In this document: in pieces, positions 1-8,626 of the stretch | Position numbering within the stretch: the first letter of the stretch is position 1 | Layout of the letters: the number at the start of each line of letters is the position of its first letter | DNA from: Alphaproteobacteria bacterium | GTDB lineage: Bacteria; Pseudomonadota; Alphaproteobacteria; Rhizobiales; Beijerinckiaceae | Reading direction: 5' to 3' | Length of the DNA: 61,174 bases | NCBI GenBank assembly: GCA_016869595.1 | Contig: VGDT01000015.1 | Coordinates: 1 to 61,174 of the forward strand | The notes under the pieces: model-generated | Database searches by the model: none | What the model was told of the DNA's origin: nothing | The model's input: the letters and a program-made list of their open reading frames with translations, nothing else | Program-made: the position numbers and the translations under genes

Positions 1-41
1 TGAAGGACTTCCCCGAGCGCGGCGGGAAGACCGCGCCCTGA
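1..41 (+). CDS. C-terminal end of an unidentified protein
   Basis: The first bases read in frame 3 as KDFPERGGKTAP followed by a TGA stop at 39-41. Only about 12 residues lie inside the window, so no family can be assigned. The reading frame is inferred from the open frame and the downstream gap before the next gene; the charged, proline-containing tail is typical of a cytosolic C-terminus but is not diagnostic. Confidence 0.35.
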   Translation, partial: KDFPERGGKTAP

Positions 42-185
42 CCGTCGGCTTTTCGTTCAATTGACGGCCACATCAGCGGGCGCTTTTTTTTAGCCTTTCG
101 AAGAGAATGGGTCGCGAATGTCTTAATTTCGGCAGGTTCGAGCTTTGCTTTCGTTTCGCTGGACGCAAGCAGGGAGGATGATGCC

Positions 186-518
186 GTGTGCACGGTGGAC
201 AACGCGCTGCAAGACGATTGCGTGAGAGTCGTTCAAAGGCGCGATGATGAAGGCGCCTATATGATTCGGATCGGGACGCTCGAGACCGTCGTCACCATTC
301 GACTGCGTCGGACCTGGGGATCGCGCACGGCCTATCGCCTGAGCCACGCGATAAAAACGCCGCGCCAACCGAGCCCCTATTGGAGCTGCGCGCCAGAAGC
401 AGAAACGCCGGGCGACGCATTGCGCAAGGCGATCAGCGGTTTCACCATGCATTATCGCAAGGCCGTCGGCGAAGGCTATGCGCCAGCCGAAGACTGGCTC
501 GTTCCAGCCGGGAATTAG
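186..518 (+). CDS. Small hypothetical protein, 110 aa
   Basis: I do not recognise a family. The frame opens with GTG at 186, preceded by a good Shine-Dalgarno (AGGGAGG, about 8 bases upstream), which is the reason for choosing this start; an internal ATG at about 261 is the alternative. The protein is soluble, with an acidic/basic N-terminus, a beta-like middle (MIRIGTLETVVTIRLRR) and a C-terminal amphipathic stretch containing GDALRKAISGFTMHYRKAV. There is no signal peptide or membrane segment. Its stop codon (516-518) overlaps by a few bases the end of a decayed cytochrome fragment read from the other strand, so its 3' end lies exactly at a rearrangement junction. It could be a lineage-specific protein. 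A coding origin is likely but not certain because the opposite strand is also open here. Confidence 0.5.
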   Translation: MCTVDNALQDDCVRVVQRRDDEGAYMIRIGTLETVVTIRLRRTWGSRTAYRLSHAIKTPRQPSPYWSCAPEAETPGDALRKAISGFTMHYRKAVGEGYAPAEDWLVPAGN

Positions 519-763
519 TAGACGAAATCGGGAACGTCGGTGACGCGCCGCCAGACAAGGGGCTGATCGTTCTTCAGACTGTTACGCATCGGGCCAAGCA
601 AGGCGGCGTTCGTCCAGATCTGCAAATGGCGGGTCATGCAGGCGCCGGTCGGCGGCATGCCCGCGTTGGACGAAACTTCGACGGCGGTGTGACAATATCG
701 ACAGTCGATTCCCGATCCGGTCACGTGGCGCCGGCGCCGCCGATAAAACCGGCCGCGCCTCAA
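515..763 (-). pseudogene. Remnant of ActA-type multihaem cytochrome c
   Basis: The 82-residue reading has the internal block GIDCRYCHTAVEVSSNAGMPP, the motif IWTNAALLGPMRNSL and the block VTDVPDFVY. These match, in order and spacing, the pentahaem cytochrome subunit (ActA) of alternative complex III and related quinol oxidoreductases. One haem motif is intact (CRYCH). The second reads CMTRH: the codon at 629-631 is CGC, one transition away from the TGC expected for CMTCH. The frame stops directly after DFVY, where family members continue for more than 100 residues with further haem motifs, and the N-terminal membrane segment is absent. It is therefore truncated at both ends and damaged in the middle. 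The family assignment is from memory of conserved motifs; the pseudogene reading is inference. It lies 9 bases beyond the MFS gene on the same strand. Confidence 0.6.
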
Positions 764-772
764 TGGAGTGCG

Positions 773-2116
773 TCACGGTCTGGCTTGACGTCGGGCGAAC
801 TGCGCGAAGAAGCAGCTTGTGATCAGTCCCAGCGCCGCGAACAAGGTGACGACCAAGAACACGTGATCGTGTCCGGCTGTTCCGGGCGACTGGTCGAGCA
901 GGTAGCCCATGAGCGGTCCCATGAAGATATCAGGCGCGTAGCCGATGACCGATAGAAGCCCAACAGCGAAGCCTGTCTGCTCTAGAGGAATTCCGCCATC
1001 CTGCATGATCGCGAAATAGAGGCCACGGAGCCCAAAAATTCCAACGCAGGTGAAGATTATCGTCAGCGCGAACGCCCACGCCATACCGGCGCCAACAAAG
1101 CCAAAGGCGAGAACGGAACTCCCTACTGCGAGCAGCACGAAACAGATGACGGTCAAAATGGGGGCGCCAATCCGTTCACCCAGATAACCGGCGCCGGTCG
1201 CCGCGACCGGTCGTATCCACAGCGATGTGGCGCCGATACGTACTGCGTCGACTTCATTCAGCCCAATGACTTGGTTCGCGTAGAGCGAAAAGTCGTCGAT
1301 CGCTTTGAAGCCGACATAGGCGCAAAGAATAATTGCAGCCTGCAACCAGACCGAAGGCATGAGGAACACGCGGGCGTCGCGGCTTAGAGATATGGTGCCT
1401 CGTGGCGGCGCTTTGCGTTCCGGCAGGGCGAACCAGATCAGCAGAGCGGCTCCGCAGGTCATCGCGGACAGCAATAGAATGACCTGCCGTAATGATTCGG
1501 TTCGCTGCGCGAGACTGGCGGTCGCGCTGTCTTCCGGCAGCAGCGCGGCGAACAGAATCACCATGATCGACGCCATCACGGCGGCGAGCGCGCCTCTGCC
1601 GCCCTCAAGCAAGCCAAACGCGCGACTTTGGGAAAAGTCGAGTCCCCACTCGCGCGTGGCGCGGATCAAGGGCGACCAGAACAGGGCGATCGTGGTGATT
1701 CCCCAATACCCGTACAAGATCGCCAGAGTCGACGAAGAGGGAATCGCCATCATCACGAGTCCGCCGGCTGCAGTGGACGTTAGCGCAACGAACAACATCG
1801 TGCGCGTCGCAAATCGATCGGCAAGCAGGCCGCCAAAAAGATACGCAGCTATTGCAACAACGCCATAAGCCGAATAGGCGGCGCCGAGCTCGAGATTGGT
1901 TACGTGAAACACGTCAAGCAGCGTCGGCCTGAATATCCGGGCCAATCCGAAAGGCAGCAAAAAAATCGATTCCCCGGCGATAATCAGCGCCGCGATCGCC
2001 AAGTATTGCCGCGGCGCATGCTCCCGCCGCACGGAAGCGGGCGCAGGCGTCTTGGGCTGCGCCGGCGATGTAGCGTTCTTATTCAACGTGGCGCATCTCA
2101 ATCGCTCCGTCCTCAA
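773..2116 (-). CDS. MFS transporter
   Basis: A 447-residue polytopic protein with about twelve hydrophobic segments starting near residue 38 (YLAIAALIIAGESIFLLPFG), a GGLLADRFATRT loop after TM2-3 that corresponds to the MFS signature between TM2 and TM3, and a second half beginning near residue 245. Length and layout fit the major facilitator superfamily. The substrate is unknown; a nitrate/nitrite- or organic-anion-like carrier is possible but I cannot decide. The start is uncertain: the longest frame begins with TTG at 2116 and the first 35 residues are hydrophilic and proline-rich, so a start nearer TM1 (for example the GTG at about residue 28) is possible. It is transcribed away from tonB. 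The last 10 bases separate it from the cytochrome remnant, which suggests the neighbourhood once held more genes. Confidence 0.85.
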   Translation of the reverse strand: MRTERLRCATLNKNATSPAQPKTPAPASVRREHAPRQYLAIAALIIAGESIFLLPFGLARIFRPTLLDVFHVTNLELGAAYSAYGVVAIAAYLFGGLLADRFATRTMLFVALTSTAAGGLVMMAIPSSSTLAILYGYWGITTIALFWSPLIRATREWGLDFSQSRAFGLLEGGRGALAAVMASIMVILFAALLPEDSATASLAQRTESLRQVILLLSAMTCGAALLIWFALPERKAPPRGTISLSRDARVFLMPSVWLQAAIILCAYVGFKAIDDFSLYANQVIGLNEVDAVRIGATSLWIRPVAATGAGYLGERIGAPILTVICFVLLAVGSSVLAFGFVGAGMAWAFALTIIFTCVGIFGLRGLYFAIMQDGGIPLEQTGFAVGLLSVIGYAPDIFMGPLMGYLLDQSPGTAGHDHVFLVVTLFAALGLITSCFFAQFARRQARP

Positions 2117-2319
2117 TCATTAGGACCTGAAAGCGCTGATGCATCTTATGAGCCGGACCTTCATTACAGGACTACCAGGGCGCGCCGGATCCCTTAAGTG
2201 CGACCGTCGCGTAGATGATACACAAAGCCGCATCCGCCTTGCGACGGCTTGAACGGCTAAGTTTCACGGGCGTATGATGTCTCCGATTAAAGGCGCGTCG
2301 GCGGCGGAGCGCTTCAAAG

Positions 2320-3153
2320 ATGAACAAGATTACGACGAGTTCGAACACGGGCGCGCCTTTAGAAACGGGTGCGACTCCAGAAACGCGTCCACTGCTCAGG
2401 CCCCGTTGGCTGCATCCCGCCTCGACCGTTTCGGTCGTCGGGATATTCGTCGCCTTCTTTGCTTCAGGAATCTATTGGCCACAGTCGCCAATCATTGACC
2501 TGGGCGGCATTGGCGCGGAGCTCATCCCGGAAGGCGTTTCCTTGGACGCGGGCGATCCGGCGCCTGAGGGGGATTCGCTGGACGATCCCTTGCCGATCGA
2601 AACGGCGTCTCTCACCGAGGAGGGTATGGAGGAGCTGATCTCCGAGGAGCCGCCGCCTCCTCTGATCATGCAGCCCGACGCGGTTCCGATACCCGCGAAA
2701 AAAGAAAAAGCGGAGAAAAAGGAAAAGTCCGAGAAACCCAAGAAGGTCGACCGGAAGGCCCAGGAAAAACGTGAGGCTCAGAATGACAGCCGTCGCGCGG
2801 CTGAGAATGGCCGACGCTACGGCCTGCCTGGAGGCGCCTCGTCAGGATCGGGATCCGCGCGCGTCGCTGGTCGCTTTGGACTGCCGGGCGGCGGCGGCGA
2901 CGGTTCGGGTCAAGCGACGTGCCTTGCTCAGATCGCGGCCTCAATCCGCGGGCATACCCCCGCATCGACGAGTCTTGGACCGGGAACGGTCTACGTGACC
3001 TTTTATGTGAACGCGGGCGGCGGCATATCAGGCGTTTCAGTAACCGGCGGAAGCCCGGCCCATGCGGCGTTGGCGCGGCGCATCGTCGCCTCTGCGCGCG
3101 GTCCGAGCAGCTGCGGGCCCGTTTACGCGCGACAGGGCATTACCTTTCAATAA
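2320..3153 (+). CDS. tonB: TonB-like energy transducer
   Basis: A 277-residue protein with TonB architecture: a cytoplasmic N-terminus of about 35 residues, one transmembrane anchor (near 36-55, VSVVGIFVAFFASGIYW), an acidic/proline-rich periplasmic stretch (EEPPPPL near 108) followed by a lysine/glutamate-rich segment (about 125-160), and a C-terminal domain with GTVYVTFYVNAGGGISGVSV that resembles the TonB C-terminal beta-sheet. TonB transmits the proton-motive force from ExbB/ExbD to outer-membrane receptors. Unusual is a duplicated glycine-rich linker: YGLPGGASSGSG and FGLPGGGGDGSG, about 20 residues apart. A GGAG about 9 bases upstream supports the ATG at 2320. It is followed 33 bases later by exbB. 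The likely clients include receptors such as the one at 48846-51200, but that link is inference. Confidence 0.75.
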   Translation: MNKITTSSNTGAPLETGATPETRPLLRPRWLHPASTVSVVGIFVAFFASGIYWPQSPIIDLGGIGAELIPEGVSLDAGDPAPEGDSLDDPLPIETASLTEEGMEELISEEPPPPLIMQPDAVPIPAKKEKAEKKEKSEKPKKVDRKAQEKREAQNDSRRAAENGRRYGLPGGASSGSGSARVAGRFGLPGGGGDGSGQATCLAQIAASIRGHTPASTSLGPGTVYVTFYVNAGGGISGVSVTGGSPAHAALARRIVASARGPSSCGPVYARQGITFQ

Positions 3154-3186
3154 GACTTAGCCTCAAAGCCGCAGGAGAGCATTGCA

Positions 3187-3789
3187 ATGAATCTCGCGCC
3201 AATGTCACCGATCGGCATGTTTATTTATGCGGCCCCCGTCAGCAAAGTTGTTATGGCGCTGCTTCTCGCTGCGGCGGTCTGGACTTGGGTGCTCATTATT
3301 GACGGCGTTTTCGTTCTGCTGCGGGTGTCCAGGGCCATCGATCGCGTGCGCGCCGGCGGCGATATCGGCGTCCTCTGGCCGATCGAGGTCGCCGCGAAGG
3401 AGGCGTCGCAAACTGAATTGCCCAACGAGACCGCTCATCAGAAGCGCGACCGCGTCTTGCAACAGATGAACCGGGCGGCGCGCGAGTTCATGCTCGAGGC
3501 CGAAAGCGGGCTCCCCGTTCTCGCAGTCGTGGCTTCAGCAGGCCCGTTCGTTGGCCTTTTCGGCACCGTTTGGGGCATCATGTCGAGTTTCTCTGGAATC
3601 GCTCAGACCCAGGACACGAGTCTCGCGGTGGTCGCGCCCGGCATCGCCGACGCGCTCGCCGCAACGGCCTACGGGTTGGCCGCCGCCATTCCGGCTGCAA
3701 TCGGCTACAACCGTATGGGCATGGCCTTCGGCGATCTTAGAGAAAAATTAAGCCGTTACGTCAAATCCTATGCGGGTTCGGTCGCCTAG
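3187..3789 (+). CDS. exbB: ExbB/TolQ/MotA-family proton channel protein
   Basis: A 200-residue inner-membrane protein with a first TM near residues 20-43, a cytoplasmic loop of about 75 residues, and the family hallmark GPFVGLFGTVWGIMSSF near 119-135, followed by the last TM (ADALAATAYGLAAAIPAAIGY). These are the conserved segments of ExbB, TolQ and MotA, which form the pentameric proton channel energising TonB or TolA. An AGGAG about 9 bases before the ATG supports the start. It follows tonB with 33 bases between. The partner ExbD, usually the next gene, is absent: a symporter gene follows instead. ExbD must be supplied from elsewhere if the complex works. Confidence 0.88.
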   Translation: MNLAPMSPIGMFIYAAPVSKVVMALLLAAAVWTWVLIIDGVFVLLRVSRAIDRVRAGGDIGVLWPIEVAAKEASQTELPNETAHQKRDRVLQQMNRAAREFMLEAESGLPVLAVVASAGPFVGLFGTVWGIMSSFSGIAQTQDTSLAVVAPGIADALAATAYGLAAAIPAAIGYNRMGMAFGDLREKLSRYVKSYAGSVA

Positions 3790-3867
3790 CCGCGAAGCGG
3801 CGCCATCTTGGCCGGCGAAGCATCCTCATTTAGAGTTTCGCCGCTTATAAATTTAGCGAGGCCAAGG

Positions 3868-5646
3868 ATGAGCGATCAGTCCAGCGAGCAGGCGGCGCTC
3901 GAAAGAGCCAATCTCGACGCGAGGATCGCCTTCGCGGCCGCGAGCTTTCTCCTGGCATACGCCTTCGCAGCGCTGCTTGACCGCGTTGGCGCGCCGGAGC
4001 GATTTGTCGGCGGGGCGCCGCCTTATTTCACCATTCTTGGCCTCGGCGCGCTCGGCTTCCTTCTGCATTCGATGCGGGTGTCGGTTTATTACACCGCCGG
4101 CCGGGCGTTACCGGCCGCTTACGCAGGCTTCGCTAACGCCGCTATCGTGATCGCTCTGCTGCTTCCCTTCGGCGCACGGCTTGCCGGACAGAGCTGGGCC
4201 ATCGGAGCGATCGGCGGCGTGTTCATCGGCCTCGCCGCGGCGGGGCTTTATTTCGGCCCGCTGCTGCGCAAGACCGGCGTTTTTTCGATTTCGGAGCTTC
4301 TTTGCGCGCGCTTTCCAAGCGCCGCGACGCGGGTTGGCTTCATCGGCGCAGTGGCGTTGTCGTCGACGCTTCTCGCCGCCGCCGGCGGGTTGATCGCCGT
4401 CAACGCGCTCGTCGAGCTCACTGGCGCCAATCGGGCGTTCGCGGCGTTTCTAGTCGCGGCGTCGACCCTTATTATCGCCGGCCCGGGCGGGCTTTCAGGC
4501 GTCATGTGGGCGTCGGCGGCCGCCGCCGGCGTGGCGACCTTGGGGTTCGGCTGGCCGATCGCCGCCCTCAGTCTCCACGACGCCCTGCCGAGCGGCCTAA
4601 TTTTTGGCGGCTCAGCTTCGACGGAGGCTGCGCAGCTACTGGTAAGCTGGCGCGTCGCGCCCGCCCCGATGGGCCTTATCGCTGAACTTGCCACGACCTT
4701 GGCGGCCGCGCTTGGCGTGGCCTCGCTTGCTCCTGTCCTGGCCGCCTCGGTGGCGACGCCCAACAGGAGAAGCGCGCGCCGGGCCGGCTATGCGGCGCTT
4801 TTCTGGAGCATCGTCATCGCCCTTCTCGCGGCGGCGGCGATCGCCGTCTCGACGCTGTCGCTCGCCCGCGCCACTGTGGGGCAGCCGCCGGAACGCCTGC
4901 CGCAACCGGTCTATCAAGCGAGCGAGCGTGGTCTGATCAGCGTTTGCGGCTACTCTGTGCGTGGACCCTCCGAAGCGCAACGGGCCTGCGCGGCGAAAGG
5001 ATACGCCCCAGGCGCGCCCCTTGCCGCATCGGACATTCGCCCGATCGACGGCGACTTTCTGCTCGGCTTCCTCCCCCAGGCGGCGGAGCTCGGCGCCGCC
5101 TCTTCTGGGCTGATCGCCTCGGCGCTTGTGGCGCTAGGGCTCGCGCTCGGCGCATCGGGCCTGCAGGCCTGCGCGACGGCCTTCGGCCATGACGCGCTCT
5201 ACCGGCTGCGCGGCGAGATCGACCTGACGAGCCGACGTCTCGCCGTCAATCGCATCACGCTGGTCGCAGTTTCGACTCTGGCTTACGTGGCGGCCGTGGC
5301 CGGCGTCTTCACGCCAGGCGCGCTCGTCGCCGCGGCGCTTGCAGTATCCGCCGCGTGCCTGGCGCCGTCTCTTGGCCTTGCCTTTTGGCCGCGCGCCGGC
5401 GATCGCGAAGCGCTTATCGCTGTGTGCGGCGGCGCTGTCGGCCTGTTCGCCGCGCTCGCCGTGGCGGAGACGCCCGATCGCTTCGAAATTTATGCGCTTT
5501 GCGCGCTTGCAGGCGCGACGATCGGCGGCGCGTTCGGCCTGATATCGGGCCTCGCATCGCGAAGCGACAAGCCGGCGGCGCGCGCCTTCATCACCCGCAT
5601 GCTGCGGGGCGACGCCCAGATGCTCCAGCCCGATAAGGGCGCTTGA
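3868..5646 (+). CDS. Sodium:solute symporter (SSS) family transporter
   Basis: About 592 residues with some thirteen hydrophobic segments; the blocks FTILGLGALGFLLHS, GVFSISELLCARFPS and ATAFGHDALYRLRG match the acetate permease (ActP)/SSS layout, where the Ser-Glu-Leu block after TM3 and the FGHD-type segment are conserved. It probably couples Na+ or H+ to uptake of a small carboxylate; the substrate is not determinable. A large non-membrane insert near residues 350-410 includes two cysteines (ISVCGYSV and RACAAKGY). I place the start at the ATG at 3868, preceded by GCGAGG, rather than at an upstream TTG at 3808, because the extra 20 residues look non-coding. It is on the same strand as tonB-exbB but separated by about 80 bases. 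Confidence 0.8.
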   Translation: MSDQSSEQAALERANLDARIAFAAASFLLAYAFAALLDRVGAPERFVGGAPPYFTILGLGALGFLLHSMRVSVYYTAGRALPAAYAGFANAAIVIALLLPFGARLAGQSWAIGAIGGVFIGLAAAGLYFGPLLRKTGVFSISELLCARFPSAATRVGFIGAVALSSTLLAAAGGLIAVNALVELTGANRAFAAFLVAASTLIIAGPGGLSGVMWASAAAAGVATLGFGWPIAALSLHDALPSGLIFGGSASTEAAQLLVSWRVAPAPMGLIAELATTLAAALGVASLAPVLAASVATPNRRSARRAGYAALFWSIVIALLAAAAIAVSTLSLARATVGQPPERLPQPVYQASERGLISVCGYSVRGPSEAQRACAAKGYAPGAPLAASDIRPIDGDFLLGFLPQAAELGAASSGLIASALVALGLALGASGLQACATAFGHDALYRLRGEIDLTSRRLAVNRITLVAVSTLAYVAAVAGVFTPGALVAAALAVSAACLAPSLGLAFWPRAGDREALIAVCGGAVGLFAALAVAETPDRFEIYALCALAGATIGGAFGLISGLASRSDKPAARAFITRMLRGDAQMLQPDKGA

Positions 5647-5716
5647 TTCCGTTGGAACCCTTGAGTTTGCCAAACCCCTACCGTTTGCCTCAAAACCTGC
5701 TATAAGGCCCTCGCAC

Positions 5717-5734
5717 GCCCCGGCTCGCCGGGGC
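5717..5734 (+). terminator. GC hairpin upstream of rpsO
   Basis: GCCCCGG and CCGGGGC form a 7-bp perfect stem around a CTCG loop, followed only by a weak T run (GTTTTCG). It lies between the symporter and rpsO, so it may end the symporter transcript or sit in the rpsO leader. A TATAAGG just upstream (about 5700) could be a promoter -10 element, but I see no convincing -35. Confidence 0.4.
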
Positions 5735-5820
5735 GGCTCCGTTTTCGCGCGACCCTGCTGGACGACATCCCGGCCCTGGCCGCAGAGCGCGGATCACCCC
5801 TAAAAAACAAGGACTATCCG

Positions 5821-6090
5821 ATGTCGATCACGGCGGAGCGCAAGCAGGCGCTCATCAAGGAATATTCCACCAAGGCCAACGACACGGGTTCGCCCGAAGT
5901 GCAGGTCGCGATTCTCACTGAACGGATCGCTAACCTGACCGAACACTTCAAGACCCATGCGAAGGACAATCACTCGCGTCGCGGGCTCTTAAAGCTCGTT
6001 TCCCAGCGCCGCCAACTCCTCGACTACGTCAAGGTACGTGACGAAGGGCGCTACAAGACGCTGATCGAGCGACTCGGCATCCGCCGCTAA
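5821..6090 (+). CDS. rpsO: 30S ribosomal protein S15
   Basis: 89 residues, the normal length. The sequence contains the S15 signature: [20 protein letters not shown] near 23-42 and the [19 protein letters not shown] block near 50-68, which bind 16S rRNA helices 20-22. S15 is a primary binder of the central domain of the small subunit and in enterobacteria represses its own translation through its leader. The ATG at 5821 follows AACAAGGACTATCCG, giving an AAGGA ribosome-binding site. It is followed by an intrinsic terminator and then pnp, the conserved rpsO-pnp order. Confidence 0.97.
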   Translation: MSITAERKQALIKEYSTKANDTGSPEVQVAILTERIANLTEHFKTHAKDNHSRRGLLKLVSQRRQLLDYVKVRDEGRYKTLIERLGIRR

Positions 6091-6102
6091 CCGCAAACTC
6101 GC

Positions 6103-6130
6103 AAAGGCGGCGCGCCAACACGCCGCTTTT
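6103..6130 (+). terminator. Intrinsic terminator after rpsO
   Basis: GCGGCG (6107-6112) pairs with CGCCGC (6121-6126) around an 8-base loop and is flanked by AAAG upstream and TTTT downstream, a standard rho-independent shape. It lies 13 bases after the rpsO stop and probably lets only part of the transcription continue to pnp. Confidence 0.7.
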
Positions 6131-6288
6131 GCCATTACGGAGCGCCGGAGAGGGCGCTCGCTACGACCAACGCGTAAAGTCATGGCAGGATCGCCGGACG
6201 CTGCGTCGACGCTTTAAGAAACATCGCTGCCGCAGCTTCTCGCCGTCTTGCTCATGACGAACCGCAGGTTCATCAGAGAAAGACCAGC

Positions 6289-8442
6289 ATGTTCCAGATT
6301 CACCGCGAAGAACTCGAATGGGCAGGGCGCAAGCTCGTGCTCGAGACCGGCAAAGTCGCCCGCCAGGCTGACGGCGCCGTCATGGCGAGCTATGGAGAGA
6401 CGACGGTCCTCGCGACCGTCGTTTCCGCCAAGGCGCCGAAGCCCGGGCAGGACTTTTTCCCGCTCACGGTCAACTATCAGGAAAAAGCCTTCGCCGCGGG
6501 CCGCATTCCCGGCGGCTATTTTAAACGCGAGGGCCGTCCGTCCGAGCGCGAAACGCTGGTTTCGCGCTTGATCGACCGGCCGATCCGTCCGCTCTTTCCG
6601 GATGGCTATCGCTGCGACACGCAGGTCATCGTGACCGTTCTGTCGCATGATCTCGAAAACGATCCTGACATTCTGGCTATGGTCGCTGTCTCCGCGGCGC
6701 TCACCCTTTCGGGCGTCCCTTTCATGGGACCTGTTGGCGGCGCGCGCGTCGGCTATATCAATGGCCAGTTGAAGCTCAATCCGACGATCGAGGAGATGAA
6801 GCTTTCAGATCTCGATCTCATCGTCGCTGGCACGCAGGACGCCGTGCTGATGGTCGAGTCGGAAGCCAAGGAGCTTTCCGAAGAGACGATGCTCGAAGCG
6901 GTCATGACCGGCCATCGCGGCTTCCAGCCCGTGATCGACGCGATCATTCGCTTGGCTGAACGCGCCGCCAAGGACCCGCGTGAACTCGCTACGTCCGATA
7001 CGAGCGAAATTTCGAAGGCTGTGGCGGAGATCGCCGAGGCTGATCTGCGCGAAGCCTATAAGAACACGGTGAAGCAGGAGCGCTATGCCGCGGTTGATGC
7101 GGTGAAAGCGAAGGTGATGGCGGCGCTCGCGCCGGAGGGTGGCGAGTCGAAGTTCTCCAAGGAGCAGATCGCGGAGATCTTCAAGGAGCTTCAAGCCAAG
7201 GTGGTGCGCAACAACATCCTCGACACGGGCCTGCGCATCGACGGGCGCGACGTCAAGACTGTGCGTCCGATCGTCGCCGAAGTCGGCGTTCTGCCGCGCA
7301 CGCATGGCTCCGCGTTGTTTACGCGCGGCGAGACTCAGGCGCTTGTCGTCGCGACGCTGGGCACGGGCGAAGACGAGCAATATGTCGACTCGCTCGAGGG
7401 CACTTATAAGGAGCGCTTCCTGCTCCACTATAACTTCCCGCCCTACAGCGTCGGCGAGACCGGCCGCATGGGTTCGCCCGGCCGTCGCGAGATCGGCCAT
7501 GGCAAGCTCGCCTGGCGCGCCATTCGTCCGATGCTGCCGGCGGCGGCCGAATTCCCCTATACGCTGCGCGTCGTGTCCGAGATCACCGAGTCCAATGGTT
7601 CGTCTTCGATGGCGACGGTCTGCGGCACCTCGCTTGCGCTTATGGACGCCGGCGTGCCGATCAAGGCGCCGACGGCCGGCATCGCCATGGGCCTCATCCT
7701 CGAAGGCGAGCGCTTCGCCGTGCTCTCGGATATTCTCGGCGACGAGGATCATCTCGGCGACATGGACTTCAAAGTCGCGGGCACAGGCAATGGCGTGACC
7801 TCGCTGCAGATGGACATCAAGATCGCCGGCATCACCGAGGAGATCATGAAGGTCGCGCTCGCCCAGGCGAAGGACGGCCGCCTGCATATTCTCGGCGAAA
7901 TGGCGAAGGCGATCGCAAGCTCGCGCGCCGAACTCGGCGAATTCGCGCCGCGTATCGAGACGATGAAGATCCCGACCGACAAGATCCGCGACGTGATCGG
8001 CTCGGGCGGCAAGGTCATCCGCGAGATCGTCGAGAAGACCGGCGCCAAGATCAATATCGAGGACGACGGCACCGTGAAGGTCGCCTCCGCGGACGGCAAT
8101 TCGATCAAGGCGGCGATCAACTGGATCAAGTCCATCGCCTCCGATCCCGAGGTCGGCATGATCTATGAGGGTACGGTGGTGAAGACCGCCGACTTTGGCG
8201 CCTTCGTCAACTTCTTCGGCGCCAAGGACGGTCTCGTTCACATTTCGCAGCTATCGAAGCAGCGCGTGAACAAGACGACGGATGTCGTCAAGGAAGGCGA
8301 TCGCGTGAAGGTCAAACTTCTCGGCTTCGATGATCGCGGCAAGGTGCGCCTCTCGATGCGCGCCGTCGATCAAGAGACCGGCGAGGACCTAGAGGCCAAG
8401 GAAAAGGCCGAACGGGAAGCCGCCGCGGCGAGTGAAGGGTAA
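6289..8442 (+). CDS. pnp: Polyribonucleotide nucleotidyltransferase (PNPase)
   Basis: 717 residues, full length. PNPase degrades RNA 3' to 5' phosphorolytically and is a degradosome component. Visible domains: first RNase PH-like core (about 1-145), all-alpha linker (240-310), second RNase PH core with the catalytic segment [20 protein letters not shown] (about 384-403) and [12 protein letters not shown], a KH domain with [15 protein letters not shown] (about 564-578), and an S1 domain (about 622-695, [20 protein letters not shown]). The ATG at 6289 is preceded by AGAAAGA. It lies about 200 bases behind rpsO, as in most proteobacteria, and ends in a strong terminator. Confidence 0.98.
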   Translation: MFQIHREELEWAGRKLVLETGKVARQADGAVMASYGETTVLATVVSAKAPKPGQDFFPLTVNYQEKAFAAGRIPGGYFKREGRPSERETLVSRLIDRPIRPLFPDGYRCDTQVIVTVLSHDLENDPDILAMVAVSAALTLSGVPFMGPVGGARVGYINGQLKLNPTIEEMKLSDLDLIVAGTQDAVLMVESEAKELSEETMLEAVMTGHRGFQPVIDAIIRLAERAAKDPRELATSDTSEISKAVAEIAEADLREAYKNTVKQERYAAVDAVKAKVMAALAPEGGESKFSKEQIAEIFKELQAKVVRNNILDTGLRIDGRDVKTVRPIVAEVGVLPRTHGSALFTRGETQALVVATLGTGEDEQYVDSLEGTYKERFLLHYNFPPYSVGETGRMGSPGRREIGHGKLAWRAIRPMLPAAAEFPYTLRVVSEITESNGSSSMATVCGTSLALMDAGVPIKAPTAGIAMGLILEGERFAVLSDILGDEDHLGDMDFKVAGTGNGVTSLQMDIKIAGITEEIMKVALAQAKDGRLHILGEMAKAIASSRAELGEFAPRIETMKIPTDKIRDVIGSGGKVIREIVEKTGAKINIEDDGTVKVASADGNSIKAAINWIKSIASDPEVGMIYEGTVVKTADFGAFVNFFGAKDGLVHISQLSKQRVNKTTDVVKEGDRVKVKLLGFDDRGKVRLSMRAVDQETGEDLEAKEKAEREAAAASEG

Positions 8443-8448
8443 ACCCTC

Positions 8449-8478
8449 AAAAGGCGGCTTCTCAGAAGCCGCCTTTTT
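8449..8478 (+). terminator. Strong intrinsic terminator after pnp
   Basis: AAGGCGGCTTC and GAAGCCGCCTT form a perfect stem with a 3-base TCA loop, followed by a T run; A residues on the 5' side also make it functional in the reverse direction. It starts 7 bases after the pnp stop codon. Confidence 0.92.
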
Positions 8479-8626
8479 CTTTGATCAAGCCAAGTCATTT
8501 TTCACAAAGCTCGTCGACGCGGCGTCGCGAGCGCGTCATTCGCCCCTCAGAGAAACTCGCCATTCCCGCGCCTTGCCAAGCCCGCGACGCGCCCTGTCTA
8601 TAGGCGGGTAGCAACAGGGGCGAACA

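Noticed and set aside
5660..5710. Sigma-70 promoter for rpsO
   Set aside because: TATAAGG is a good -10 candidate, but the TTGCC sequences upstream are not at 16-18 bases distance.
6805..8241. 478-codon open frame on the strand opposite pnp
   Set aside because: It mirrors the codon pattern of pnp in a GC-rich genome, has a composition rich in His, Arg, Asp and Leu, and shows no domain. It is a shadow of a certain gene.
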